From contig NZ_RAQM01000011.1 of NCBI RefSeq assembly GCF_003610735.1, positions 1 through 64,000 on the forward strand: a stretch of DNA of 64,000 bases, written 5' to 3'. Both the position numbers and the translations under genes were made by a program. The stretch is from Tenacibaculum lutimaris. Its GTDB lineage: Bacteria; Bacteroidota; Bacteroidia; Flavobacteriales; Flavobacteriaceae. The notes under the pieces were generated by a model that saw only the letters and a list, made by a program, of their open reading frames with translations, had not been told where the DNA came from and searched no databases. This document shows positions 41,197-49,953 of this stretch, one piece after another; position 1 is the first letter of the stretch; every line of letters begins with the position of its first letter.

Positions 41197-42438
41197 ATGA
41201 AACAACTATATTTATTATTTACCGTATTAATTAGCACTAATCTTTTTTCTCAAAAAATCATTTCTCAAAAAGTTAACTCTGAAGAATTAAGTGGAAGTAG
41301 AAATGTTAAAATTTATATTCCTCAAGGTTATGATGTAGACGAGACTACTAATTATCCATTAGCAATTGTATTAGGAGACGAGTATCTTTTTGATTTATAT
41401 GTAGGAAATGCAAAACTGTATGCTAATGTAGATAAAGCTCCTAGACAAATTGTTGTTGGGATTGATATGAAAAACACTTATGGTAAAGATATATCAATAA
41501 TACCTGCTAACAATGCCTTAACAACTTCTGGGGCACATTTTTTCAACTTTATAAAACATGAGTTAATTCCTTTTATGGAAGGTAATTTTAGAACTTCTCC
41601 TTTTATGACAATTGTAGGTGAAGGTAAAGCGGCTAACTTTTTAACTCATTATTTAAAAGATGAGCAACCTATTTTTAACTCGCTTATTTGTATTACTCCA
41701 GAGTTTCCTCAATTTGCACCAGCTATTTTAGAATCTTATTCTTTAAGCAGATTAGGTTCTATAGATAATACTTACTTTTTATACACTAGTAACAATAAAA
41801 AATATATAGACTCTAAGCAATACAATTTATTTAGTGAAATTAAAACACTATTAACTTCTTACGAAGCTAAAAACTTGCATATTAATTTTGATGAATTCCC
41901 TAATGCTCCTAACCATTTAGCTGTTATTGCCGAAACTATTCCAAGAGCATTCAATCAAATGTTTGCTTTGTATTCAAAAATCACTAAAGAGGAATTTGAA
42001 GCAAACGTTAAAGACTTAGCTCCGCTAGATGCTATTAAATATGTAGAGAAGAAATACTTAGATATTCAATATTTATATGGATCTAATTTAAATGTTCGTT
42101 TGGATGATATTTTTGTTATTGAAGACATAGTAATTGACAGACAAGACGGTGATTATCTTAGAGTTTTAGGTGACTTTGTTATGATAAAATATCCAGACTC
42201 ACACATGGGAGATTTTTACATTGGTAAGTATTATGAGCTAGGAAAAGAATATGAAAAAGCTGATTTTTATTACAAAGCTGCTTATGGAAAAATGGATCCT
42301 TCAAATCCTAATGCAGATGCTTTTTACGAAAACATTAAACGTGTAAACGATTTAATGAAAACAGAAAAGAAAGAAAATCCTACTGAAGAAATAAACGAAA
42401 ATCAGAATGAAGAGCAACAAGAAGAAGGTCAAGAATAG
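41197..42438 (+). CDS. Secreted esterase-fold protein lacking the nucleophile Ser
   Basis: The 413-residue protein has a signal peptide (residues 1-19, ending LFSQ), then an alpha/beta hydrolase fold of the esterase-D/enterochelin-esterase type: NVKIYIPQGYD (about 35-45), YPLAIVLGDEYLFD, PRQIVVGIDM and the His of NAPNHLAVIAE (about 242-252). Where the nucleophile elbow should read GxSxGG it reads IVGEGKAANF (about 142-151), so no Ser is available and hydrolysis is not expected. The C-terminal half has TPR-like helices (DFYIGKYYELGKEYEKADFYYKAAYG) and an acidic Glu/Gln/Asn tail. It is convergent with the S1-domain gene, only 1 nt apart. Confidence 0.75.
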   Translation: MKQLYLLFTVLISTNLFSQKIISQKVNSEELSGSRNVKIYIPQGYDVDETTNYPLAIVLGDEYLFDLYVGNAKLYANVDKAPRQIVVGIDMKNTYGKDISIIPANNALTTSGAHFFNFIKHELIPFMEGNFRTSPFMTIVGEGKAANFLTHYLKDEQPIFNSLICITPEFPQFAPAILESYSLSRLGSIDNTYFLYTSNNKKYIDSKQYNLFSEIKTLLTSYEAKNLHINFDEFPNAPNHLAVIAETIPRAFNQMFALYSKITKEEFEANVKDLAPLDAIKYVEKKYLDIQYLYGSNLNVRLDDIFVIEDIVIDRQDGDYLRVLGDFVMIKYPDSHMGDFYIGKYYELGKEYEKADFYYKAAYGKMDPSNPNADAFYENIKRVNDLMKTEKKENPTEEINENQNEEQQEEGQE

Positions 42439-42439
42439 G

Positions 42440-42850
42440 TTATTTTAACACTATTCTATCCTCTTCTAATTCAATCATTTTATTTTTATACAAACTACCA
42501 ATAGCTCTCTTGAATGCTTTTTTACTCATTTGTAAGTGAAATTTAATTGATTCAGGAGAGCTTTTATCTGTCAATAACAAAAAACCTTTCTCTTCTAACT
42601 TTCGTAAAACTTTATCTACATCAGAATCAATTACATTCTTAAAACCTTGCGGACGTAACGATACATCTATCTTTTCGTCTTCACGTATCTTTTTTACGTA
42701 ACCAACAGTACGCATTCCTTCTTCTACATCACTAAAAACCTCATTGTTATATAACAACCCTTCATACGATTCATTAATTAAAACCGTATAACCTAAAGCT
42801 GTTTGAACTCCAATAACTAAATCTACCTTATCTCCTTCTTTTAATTCCAT
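42440..42850 (-). CDS. S1-domain plus winged-helix protein, short CvfB-like
   Basis: The 136-residue protein has an S1-like RNA-binding domain at about residues 5-65 (KVDLVIGVQTALGYTVLINESYEGLLY, quoted in part: ALGYTVLINESYEGLLYNN) and a C-terminal winged-helix-like segment (about 75-135: VLRKLEEKGFLLLTDKSSPESI, MSKKAFKRAIGSLYKNKMI). It corresponds to the C-terminal half of CvfB, a virulence-associated RNA-binding protein of Firmicutes with several S1 domains, and in Flavobacteria the short form looks normal. It begins 1 nt after menD and is its likely partner in transcription; a link to menaquinone is not implied. Confidence 0.78.
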   Translation of the reverse strand: MELKEGDKVDLVIGVQTALGYTVLINESYEGLLYNNEVFSDVEEGMRTVGYVKKIREDEKIDVSLRPQGFKNVIDSDVDKVLRKLEEKGFLLLTDKSSPESIKFHLQMSKKAFKRAIGSLYKNKMIELEEDRIVLK

Positions 42851-42851
42851 C

Positions 42852-44504
42852 TTATAAGTTTTTAAAATAGTTCTTTAAAACTACGTCATTTATTTCTTTT
42901 GGAGTAAATATCTCCATTATTTTTGGTTGCTCTGTTTCAACATAAAACTCATTTAACTCTTCATTCAACTCTTTTAAAGCTGCCACCTGAACATATTCAA
43001 AACCATACATTCTTGCCAAATGTTCTGCTGTTAAGTTGTGAGGCGTTTCAAAATAATCTGCCGCATTCGTCTTTAGTGGTCCAGGAATAAACCTAAAAAT
43101 ACCACCTCCTGCATTGTTTAATATTATAATTCTAAAATTCTTCGGAATATTGGTATTCCACAAAGCATTACTATCGTAAAAGAAGCTTAAATCTCCAGTA
43201 ATAAACGTTGTTGGTTTCTCATCAGTAAACGCTGCGCCTACAGCAGTACTTGTACTACCATCTATACCACTTGTTCCTCTATTACAAAACACTCTTAAGG
43301 TAGAATTCACATCGAATAATTGAGAATATCGAATCGTAGAACTGTTACTAATTTGCAACTGAGATTCATTAGGAAGTTTTTCTAAAATCGCTTCAAATAC
43401 TTTTAAATCTGAATACTCACAGTTTTGCAAATATGCTTCGTGTTTCTCAACTCTTAAACTCTTTTCTTTTAACCATTTTTGCTGATAATCACTTCCAATA
43501 CCTTCACTCTTCACTGATAACGCTGTTAAAAATTCAACAGGATTTGTTTGAACAAACTCCGACAAACAATGATAGGTATCCATCGCTTTTAACTCATCGA
43601 CATGCCAATGGTGATTTGGTGGCGACTTTCGTAAAAGTTGTTTAATTTTCTTAGAAATTACCATTCCTCCTAAAGTTACTAATACTTCAGGTTTAAATTC
43701 CTCAAACTCTTCAGAAGACAAAGGAAAAATCAACTTATCAATACTATTGATAAACTTCGGATGATATATATTAGAAGTCGTTTCAGTTAAAACTATTACA
43801 GAATCATCTTCTGCATACTTCAATAAAACCTTTTGTAATTCAACATCAGGAAAACTACTTCCTACTAAAATCATTTTTTTAGTTGAAACATTCCAAATAG
43901 AAGCTAATTTTTCTAAATCAAAAGATTGTTTTGTTTCACTCGAAATGACATTTGAAAAATTAAAAGATTGTAATTCTTCTACCGTTTCATATAAAGGCTC
44001 ATCAAACGGAACATTGACATGTACTGGTCCCTTCTTGTTAATCGCAGTTTGTATTGCTTTTGTCAACAAGTCAGAGTTATTTTTTAACTGATTCTCTTCT
44101 TCAATCAAATTCGCTGAGAACAAAATATGATTTTCAAACACATTTTCTTGACGGATCGTTTGTCCGTCTCCAATATCAATTAAATGTTTTGGTCTATCCG
44201 CAGAAATTACTATTAACGGAATTTGACTATAATATGCCTCTGCGATTGCAGGATAATAGTTTAATAAAGCTGAACCTGAAGAACATGTAATTACTACAGG
44301 TTTTTGAGTTTGTTGCGCTATTCCTAACGCAAAAAAAGCAGCACAACGCTCATCAACAACACTTAATGCGTTTGTTTTTGGATGATTTGAAAATCCGACA
44401 GTAAGTGGTGCGTTACGAGAACCTGGAGAAATAACCACAGTATCAACATCAAATTCATGACATGCAGTAATAACAAGTTGTGCGAGTTCTTTTTTTGGGT
44501 ACAT
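42852..44504 (-). CDS. menD: SEPHCHC synthase (menaquinone)
   Basis: The 550-residue ThDP-dependent enzyme joins 2-oxoglutarate and isochorismate in menaquinone synthesis. It has MYPKKELAQLVITACHE opening, the ISPGSRNAPLTVG and DERCAAFFALG (ThDP activation Glu) segments of the N-terminal PYR domain, and a C-terminal PP domain with ITGDLSFFYDSNAL (GDx motif) and NNAGGGIFRF. The start is the Met at 44504. The 14-residue extension from 44546 (MSFPRKRESH...) comes from a repeat at 44522-44541. A second repeat, read in frame, forms residues VISSETKQS at 43949-43923. menB and menF are separate; the S1 gene follows directly. Confidence 0.93.
   Translation of the reverse strand: MYPKKELAQLVITACHEFDVDTVVISPGSRNAPLTVGFSNHPKTNALSVVDERCAAFFALGIAQQTQKPVVITCSSGSALLNYYPAIAEAYYSQIPLIVISADRPKHLIDIGDGQTIRQENVFENHILFSANLIEEENQLKNNSDLLTKAIQTAINKKGPVHVNVPFDEPLYETVEELQSFNFSNVISSETKQSFDLEKLASIWNVSTKKMILVGSSFPDVELQKVLLKYAEDDSVIVLTETTSNIYHPKFINSIDKLIFPLSSEEFEEFKPEVLVTLGGMVISKKIKQLLRKSPPNHHWHVDELKAMDTYHCLSEFVQTNPVEFLTALSVKSEGIGSDYQQKWLKEKSLRVEKHEAYLQNCEYSDLKVFEAILEKLPNESQLQISNSSTIRYSQLFDVNSTLRVFCNRGTSGIDGSTSTAVGAAFTDEKPTTFITGDLSFFYDSNALWNTNIPKNFRIIILNNAGGGIFRFIPGPLKTNAADYFETPHNLTAEHLARMYGFEYVQVAALKELNEELNEFYVETEQPKIMEIFTPKEINDVVLKNYFKNL
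43923..43949 (-). repeat. Dispersed repeat half-copy read in frame in menD
   Basis: The 27 nt correspond on the minus strand to GTCATTTCGAGTGAAACAAA and the following CAATCT, nearly identical to the arm at 1382-1409, and are in frame as nine codons (VISSETKQS). They lie between the PYR domain and the middle domain of MenD, where an insertion would be tolerated. Confidence 0.7.
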
Positions 44505-44521
44505 ATCTTTTAAAAAATGAG

Positions 44522-44541
44522 ATTCCCGCTTTCGCGGGAAT
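44522..44541. repeat. dRS3-like 20-bp inverted repeat upstream of menD
   Basis: ATTCCCGCTTTCGCGGGAAT is a perfect 8-bp inverted repeat with TTTC loop, matching the ATTCCC-N8-GGGAAT (dRS3-like) class. It is flanked by AGATT- and TGAC-like ends typical of the dispersed family. It lies in the leader of menD and yields the spurious peptide FPRKRES when read. Confidence 0.8.
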
Positions 44542-44569
44542 GACAAAATACTAAAACCAACTTTGTTGA

Positions 44570-45223
44570 TTAGTTTCCTTTCTTATAATCTGCTAAAAAT
44601 TTAGCTAAACCAATATCTGTTAATGGGTGCTTTAATAATCCTTCAATTGCGCTTAAAGGTCCAGTCATAACATCGGCTCCTATTTTAGCACAATCAATTA
44701 CGTGCATTGTGTGACGTACTGATGCTGCCAATATTTGTGTATCAAACAAATAGTTATCATAAATCTGACGAATTTCTGAAATTAAATTTAATCCATCTGT
44801 AGAAATATCATCTAAACGACCAATAAATGGAGACACGTAAGTTGCTCCTGCCTTTGCTGCTAATAATGCTTGACCTGCTGAAAACACAAGAGTTACATTT
44901 GTTTTAATTCCTTTATCAGAAAAATATTTACACGCTTTAATACCATCAGCAATCATTGGTAATTTTACCACAATTTGAGGATGTAATGCAGCTAACGCTT
45001 CACCTTCTTTTATCATACTATCAAAATCAGTAGCAATTACCTCAGCAGAAACATCTCCTTCTACTATTTCGCAAATTGCTTTGTAGTGATTGATAATGTT
45101 ATCTTCTCCTGTTATTCCTTCTTTAGCCATTAATGACGGATTTGTTGTTACTCCGTCTAAAATACCTAAAGCCTGTGCTTCTCTAATTTGATCTAAGTTA
45201 GCTGTATCAATAAAAAATTTCAT
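44570..45223 (-). CDS. fsa: Transaldolase-like fructose-6-phosphate aldolase
   Basis: The 217-residue protein is a small transaldolase/FSA-type enzyme (TIM barrel): [13 protein letters not shown] opening, [14 protein letters not shown], and the Schiff-base Lys in IVVKLPM (about residue 85), then [19 protein letters not shown]. Proteins of this length group with TalC/FSA; some bacterial members are genuine transaldolases acting in the pentose phosphate pathway, so the reaction is not settled. Start at Met 45223 gives the family's normal N-terminus; an upstream Met at 45277 adds 18 residues without homology. A hairpin at 45294-45314 upstream may end the SDR gene. Confidence 0.86.
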   Translation of the reverse strand: MKFFIDTANLDQIREAQALGILDGVTTNPSLMAKEGITGEDNIINHYKAICEIVEGDVSAEVIATDFDSMIKEGEALAALHPQIVVKLPMIADGIKACKYFSDKGIKTNVTLVFSAGQALLAAKAGATYVSPFIGRLDDISTDGLNLISEIRQIYDNYLFDTQILAASVRHTMHVIDCAKIGADVMTGPLSAIEGLLKHPLTDIGLAKFLADYKKGN

Positions 45224-45348
45224 CTGTATATTTATTATGTAGTTGTGTTCTAATTTTTGAATTCTACGAGAGTACAACTCTCTTTAAAACAACGCATAAA
45301 ACAATATTTTATGCCGTAATTTTCTTTAATTACTAATCTTCTGCGAAT

Positions 45349-46149
45349 TTACAATTTATAATGATTCATTAGTAATTTTTCATAAACTTTATCAGGTAAG
45401 ATTCTTTTTAATACAATTGAAAATTTCTCCATAAATCCACCAACTTTATAGTGAATTTTAGGATTCTTATTTTCAATGATTTTATAAATTGCTTCTGCCA
45501 TAAGTATTGGGTCTGCTCCCGAATCAACATGAGCATCCATTAAAGCTAAATTTTCAGCATATTTTTCTTTGTAAGCAGAATTTTCAAAAACAGGTGTATG
45601 GTATCTTCCCGCAGCAATATTCGTGGCAAAATCTCCTGGAGCTACGTTTACAACCTTAATTCCGAAGCTTTTTACCTCCATACTCAACGCTTCTGTTACT
45701 AACTCTAACGCTCCTTTACTTGCAGAATAAATCCCTCTAAAAGGTAACCCCATGTACCCTGCGATTGATGTTGTATTAATAATCGTTCCTGATTGTTGCT
45801 TTCGCATATAAGGTAATACTTCTTTAACTACATCAATTACTCCAAAGAAGTTTGTATTAAAATTATCTTTTATTTCTTCTGTTGGAGTATCTTCAATAGG
45901 ACCTGTAATTCCTTTTCCTGCATTGTTTATTAACACATCAATCTTTCCTTCAGCAGTAATTACTTCTTCTACAGCTTTCTTTATCGATTCTTGATTAGTT
46001 ACATCTAATGCTACCATTTGAAACGGAGTAGTTATTTTTTGAGGATTTCTACTTGTTCCGTAAATTTTAAATCCTCTATCATGTAAATAAGTAGCAATTG
46101 ATTTTCCTATTCCTGAAGAAGCTCCTGTTATGAAAACTATTTTTGACAT
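45349..46149 (-). CDS. Short-chain dehydrogenase/reductase
   Basis: The 266-residue classical SDR has the NAD(P)-binding TGASSGIGK (about residues 7-15), ALDV, NNAGKG, the catalytic Ser in NTTSIAG and YxxxK in YSASKGALELV (about 151-161), and the downstream APGDFAT motif. TGxxxGIG and the basic TSRNP after strand 2 favour NADPH. Substrate unknown; the C-terminal helices suggest the sphingosine-reductase-like or retinol-type branch. The start at 46149 removes 13 residues of a longer frame from 46188 that lacks homology. Confidence 0.83.
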   Translation of the reverse strand: MSKIVFITGASSGIGKSIATYLHDRGFKIYGTSRNPQKITTPFQMVALDVTNQESIKKAVEEVITAEGKIDVLINNAGKGITGPIEDTPTEEIKDNFNTNFFGVIDVVKEVLPYMRKQQSGTIINTTSIAGYMGLPFRGIYSASKGALELVTEALSMEVKSFGIKVVNVAPGDFATNIAAGRYHTPVFENSAYKEKYAENLALMDAHVDSGADPILMAEAIYKIIENKNPKIHYKVGGFMEKFSIVLKRILPDKVYEKLLMNHYKL

Positions 46150-46241
46150 TCTTGTAATTTTAAGCAAATATCTTAAAGTTGCCTCCAATAAAAAAACTTT
46201 AAAACTTATCTTAGCGTTTTATCCCATCAAGAACAAACACT

Positions 46242-47903
46242 ATGCATAATTCTTTATCAGTTTTTATGACATCTTTGGCAATATTAATTGCTGGATGTTC
46301 TTCTTCTACTGCTCAAAAAAGCACATCGTTATTTTCTAAAAGTGAAACATTTACACGCCAAGATTCTTTGCGTGGTTCTATTACTCCAGAAAGATCGTGG
46401 TGGGACTTAACATATTACCACCTTAATGTAGCTGTGAATCCTGATAAAAAATTTATTAAAGGAAAAAACACTGTACAATATAAAGTTTTAAAACCTCATC
46501 AAGTTTTACAAATAGACTTGCAACCTCCTTTAAAAATTACCAAAGCGATTCAAAATAATGAAGAGCTAAAAGTTGTTTCTGAAGGTAATGCACATTTTAT
46601 TCAACTGAAATCTCCGCAAAAAGAAGGAGCTATAAATTCTGTTGATGTGTATTACGAAGGAAATCCTAAAGAAGCGATTAGAGCTCCTTGGGATGGTGGT
46701 TTTTCTTGGAAAAAAGATAGTAATGGAAATCATTTTGTTGCTACTTCATGTCAAGGATTAGGAGCTAGTGTTTGGTGGCCAAACAAAGACCATATGTACG
46801 ACGAAGTGGATAGTATGGCGATTAGTGTTCGTATACCTAAAAACTTAATGGATGTTTCTAATGGGCGTTTACGAAATATTGAACAACATAATGATAACAC
46901 AACCACCTACCATTGGTTTGTTGATAATCCGATTAACAATTACGGAGTAAATGTAAATATTGGAGATTATGTGCATTTTTCTGAGAAATACCAAGGTGAA
47001 GATGGAGAGTTAGACATGAATTATTATGTGTTACGTGACAATCTTAAAAAAGCCAAAAAGCAGTTTAAAGATGCTCCTAAGATGATGAAAGCTTTTGAAC
47101 ATTGGTTTGGTAAATATCCCTTTTATGAAGATGGTTTTAAACTAGTAGAAGTTCCGTACTTAGGAATGGAACATCAAAGTTCAGTTACTTACGGAAATCA
47201 ATATAAAAATGGGTATTTAGGTAGAGATTTATCTGGAACTGGTTGGGGATTAAAATTTGACTTTATTATTATTCACGAAGCTGGTCATGAATGGTTTGCT
47301 AACAATATTACCAATGTAGACATTGCTGATATGTGGATTCATGAAAGTTTTACAGCTTACTCTGAAAACTTGTTCTTAGATTACTATTACGGAAAAAAAG
47401 CGTCTGCTGAATATGTTATTGGAACACGAAGTTCTATTCAAAATGACAAACCAATTATTGGACATTACAATGTTAATAATGAAGGTTCTGGAGATATGTA
47501 TTACAAAGGAGCTAATATGTTACACACCATTCGTCAATTGGTAAACGATGATGAAAAATGGCGTCAAATTTTACGTGGTTTAAATGCTGATTTTTACCAT
47601 AAAACAGTAACTACCCAAGAAATTGAACAATACATGATTGATAAATCAGGTATTGATTTAAGTAAAGTATTCGATCAATATTTACGTACGGTGAAGATTC
47701 CTGAGTTAGAGTATACAATTGAAAACAATACCTTAAAATATCGCTGGAATAATGTTGTTAAAGGTTTTAATATGCCTGTAAAGGTAATTATTGATGGAAA
47801 GGTTGAATTGATAAACCCTACTGAGAATTGGCAAACAAAAACTATGAAAGCAAGTTCTATTAAAATTGACAAGAACTATTACATAAACTCTAAATCCGTT
47901 TAA
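46242..47903 (+). CDS. M1 family metallopeptidase, lipoprotein
   Basis: The 553-residue enzyme is an M1 aminopeptidase-like zinc protease. It has a lipoprotein signal peptide (Cys at about residue 19, AGCSSS), an N-terminal beta domain (WWDLTYYHLNVAVNPDKKF), the exopeptidase-site motif GMEHQS (about 309-314, in place of GAMEN) and the zinc site HEAGHEWF plus a downstream Glu in HESF (about residues 347-370). It lacks the usual C-terminal ERAP1-like domain, as seen in shorter Bacteroidetes members. It is probably exported and attached to the outer membrane, taking part in peptide digestion. A bidirectional terminator follows. Confidence 0.87.
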   Translation: MHNSLSVFMTSLAILIAGCSSSTAQKSTSLFSKSETFTRQDSLRGSITPERSWWDLTYYHLNVAVNPDKKFIKGKNTVQYKVLKPHQVLQIDLQPPLKITKAIQNNEELKVVSEGNAHFIQLKSPQKEGAINSVDVYYEGNPKEAIRAPWDGGFSWKKDSNGNHFVATSCQGLGASVWWPNKDHMYDEVDSMAISVRIPKNLMDVSNGRLRNIEQHNDNTTTYHWFVDNPINNYGVNVNIGDYVHFSEKYQGEDGELDMNYYVLRDNLKKAKKQFKDAPKMMKAFEHWFGKYPFYEDGFKLVEVPYLGMEHQSSVTYGNQYKNGYLGRDLSGTGWGLKFDFIIIHEAGHEWFANNITNVDIADMWIHESFTAYSENLFLDYYYGKKASAEYVIGTRSSIQNDKPIIGHYNVNNEGSGDMYYKGANMLHTIRQLVNDDEKWRQILRGLNADFYHKTVTTQEIEQYMIDKSGIDLSKVFDQYLRTVKIPELEYTIENNTLKYRWNNVVKGFNMPVKVIIDGKVELINPTENWQTKTMKASSIKIDKNYYINSKSV

Positions 47904-47966
47904 AACTTCATATTCTATCAAATTTTGAACTTACAGTAGCCAAAAAACTTACTAAAAACTAAACAT

Positions 47967-48005
47967 AAAAAAAACTCGAACCTTTTAAAATTCGAGTTTT
48001 TTTTT
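47967..48005. terminator. Bidirectional intrinsic terminator
   Basis: AAACTCGAA and TTCGAGTTT form the stem (loop CCTTTTAAAA) with A-run before and T9 after. It separates the M1 peptidase gene from the convergent DUF349 gene. Confidence 0.93.
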
Positions 48006-48022
48006 ATGATTGCTAAATTATC

Positions 48023-49867
48023 TTAGTAATCTAATCTTTTTAAGTAGTCTAGTTTTTCTTGCCAAAGATCTAATTGGTCTTTGAAATCTTGAATTCCCTT
48101 ACGAACATTTTGCACTAAAGGATTATCTTCTGTAGCATTAGAAATAAAGCTTAAGTTATTTTCTAACTGTTGCATTTCGCGTACAGTTTCATCTATTTTC
48201 TTTCTAATAAAGAACTGTTCGCTATCTAGCTTTCTGTAATCTTCTTGTGCTAAATACGTATCAACAACACCTTTAAACTTCATCATTTCAATATCAATTC
48301 TACCCATATCTAGCTTGTCTAGATGTGCGTCCATTGCTTTATTAAACTTTTCATCTAAATGACGAGCATTTCTAGGTAAAGCTCCTAAATCTCTCCACTC
48401 TCCTAACACTCTTTCAACATCTTCTTCTGTTTTGATGTCTTCAGATTTTACCTGTTCAATATATTCTTTTTTAGCTTCTACGGTAGCTAATTGTTCTTTG
48501 TTTTGTTCATTTTTTAAGGCGTGTAATCTATCAAAATAGTGATTACAAGCATTTTTAAAACGTTTCCAAATATCATCAGAAAATTTTCTAGGTACATGTC
48601 CTATTTTTTTCCAATCTGATTGAATACGCTTCATTGTATTGGTTGTTTCATTCCAGTCCTCACTGTTTTTTAAACTTTCAGCTAGTTCAACCAATTCCAT
48701 TTTTCTTTTTAAGTTGTCATTCTGCGCACTTTTTTCATTTTTATAAAAAGCGTTTTTTGCAGTATTAAACTTTTTAGTCGCAGCTTTAAAATCCTGCCAA
48801 ACAGCTTCACTCTTGCTGTAAGGAAGTTTTCCTATATCGAAGTATTTTTTACGTAGTTTTTCTATTTCTACTATACTCTTTTGCCAATCGTTATGAGTTT
48901 TGTTCTTAGAAGTATCGTAAGCCTTAATTTCAGCTGCTACTGCCAATTTAGCATCGATCATTTCTTGGTACTTTGATTTTAGTTCTCTAAAGTACTGATG
49001 ACGCTTATCGTGTATTTTTTTGGTAGCTTCACTAAATTTACCCCAAACCTCTTCTCTATTTTCTTTTGCAACAGGCCCTACTTCTTCCTTCCATAAACGG
49101 TGTAACTCTTGTAACTCTTTAAAAGCTACATTTACATCCTCAATATCATTTAAAGCCTCTGCTCTTTCAATTAACCCTAACTTTTCTTCTAAATTATGTT
49201 TAAAATCAAGCTCTCTAAAATCTTTATTTAAATGCAATAAATCGTAAAAACGCTCTACGTGATGGTGATAGGTTCTCCAAGTATCATTATATTTTGTTTT
49301 AGGAACTGGACCAATGCTCTTCCAACGATTTTGAATTTCTTGAAAATCGTTATACATCGTTTTAGGATCAGCGTTTTCGATTAAACTCTTTAACTCTTCA
49401 ATTAAATTATTTCTTCTTTCTAAATTCTCTTTTAGTTGCTTTTCTAATTGAGAATAATACGCATCTCTTTTGGTTTTATATTCACCAAGTAATTTGTTGT
49501 ATTCTGTTTTTACAGGGCTAGAAAATTGAAAATCAATAGAATTACCACCTTCTGCTAAAAAAGCTTCTTTTTTCTTAGCAAGTAAAGCTCCAAACTTTGA
49601 GTTGAATGCTATTTTTAAAGCATCTACATTTGATTTTAATTGTTGAACTGGATAATCTTTTAATAATTTTTTTAATTCATCAACCAATTTTTCTAATTCC
49701 ATCGAATCATAATCAAGCATTGGAATTTCGTGCTTTTCGTCTGCTTTTTCAGATTCATTAGCTACCTCATTTTCTACTTCATTAACTGCATTTTCAGTTT
49801 CCTTACTCGCGTTGTTTTGTTCTTCTGTAACTGGGTTTTCTACTTTCTCTTCGTTATTTTCTAACAT
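48023..49867 (-). CDS. DUF349 repeat protein
   Basis: The 614-residue protein contains about five DUF349 repeats of around 70 residues, each with a W and an R/K-rich helix (FQEIQNRWKSIGPVPK, FKELQELHRLWKEEVGPV, VEIEKLRKKYFDIGKLP, MKRIQSDWKKIGHVPRK, and LGEWRDLGALPRNAR). The N-terminal 50 residues are acidic and low-complexity, and the rest is predicted coiled-coil. DUF349 proteins are conserved in Bacteroidetes and of unknown function; actinobacterial members may bind RNA or ribosomes. It is monocistronic, with the terminator at 47967 beyond its stop. Confidence 0.85.
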   Translation of the reverse strand: MLENNEEKVENPVTEEQNNASKETENAVNEVENEVANESEKADEKHEIPMLDYDSMELEKLVDELKKLLKDYPVQQLKSNVDALKIAFNSKFGALLAKKKEAFLAEGGNSIDFQFSSPVKTEYNKLLGEYKTKRDAYYSQLEKQLKENLERRNNLIEELKSLIENADPKTMYNDFQEIQNRWKSIGPVPKTKYNDTWRTYHHHVERFYDLLHLNKDFRELDFKHNLEEKLGLIERAEALNDIEDVNVAFKELQELHRLWKEEVGPVAKENREEVWGKFSEATKKIHDKRHQYFRELKSKYQEMIDAKLAVAAEIKAYDTSKNKTHNDWQKSIVEIEKLRKKYFDIGKLPYSKSEAVWQDFKAATKKFNTAKNAFYKNEKSAQNDNLKRKMELVELAESLKNSEDWNETTNTMKRIQSDWKKIGHVPRKFSDDIWKRFKNACNHYFDRLHALKNEQNKEQLATVEAKKEYIEQVKSEDIKTEEDVERVLGEWRDLGALPRNARHLDEKFNKAMDAHLDKLDMGRIDIEMMKFKGVVDTYLAQEDYRKLDSEQFFIRKKIDETVREMQQLENNLSFISNATEDNPLVQNVRKGIQDFKDQLDLWQEKLDYLKRLDY

Positions 49868-49953
49868 ATCTACAATGTTTAAGTTCCTTTGATTTAGATT
49901 ATAAAGATACGGATTCTAATATAATAGCAAATTTTATTTTCATTTTTAAAGAA

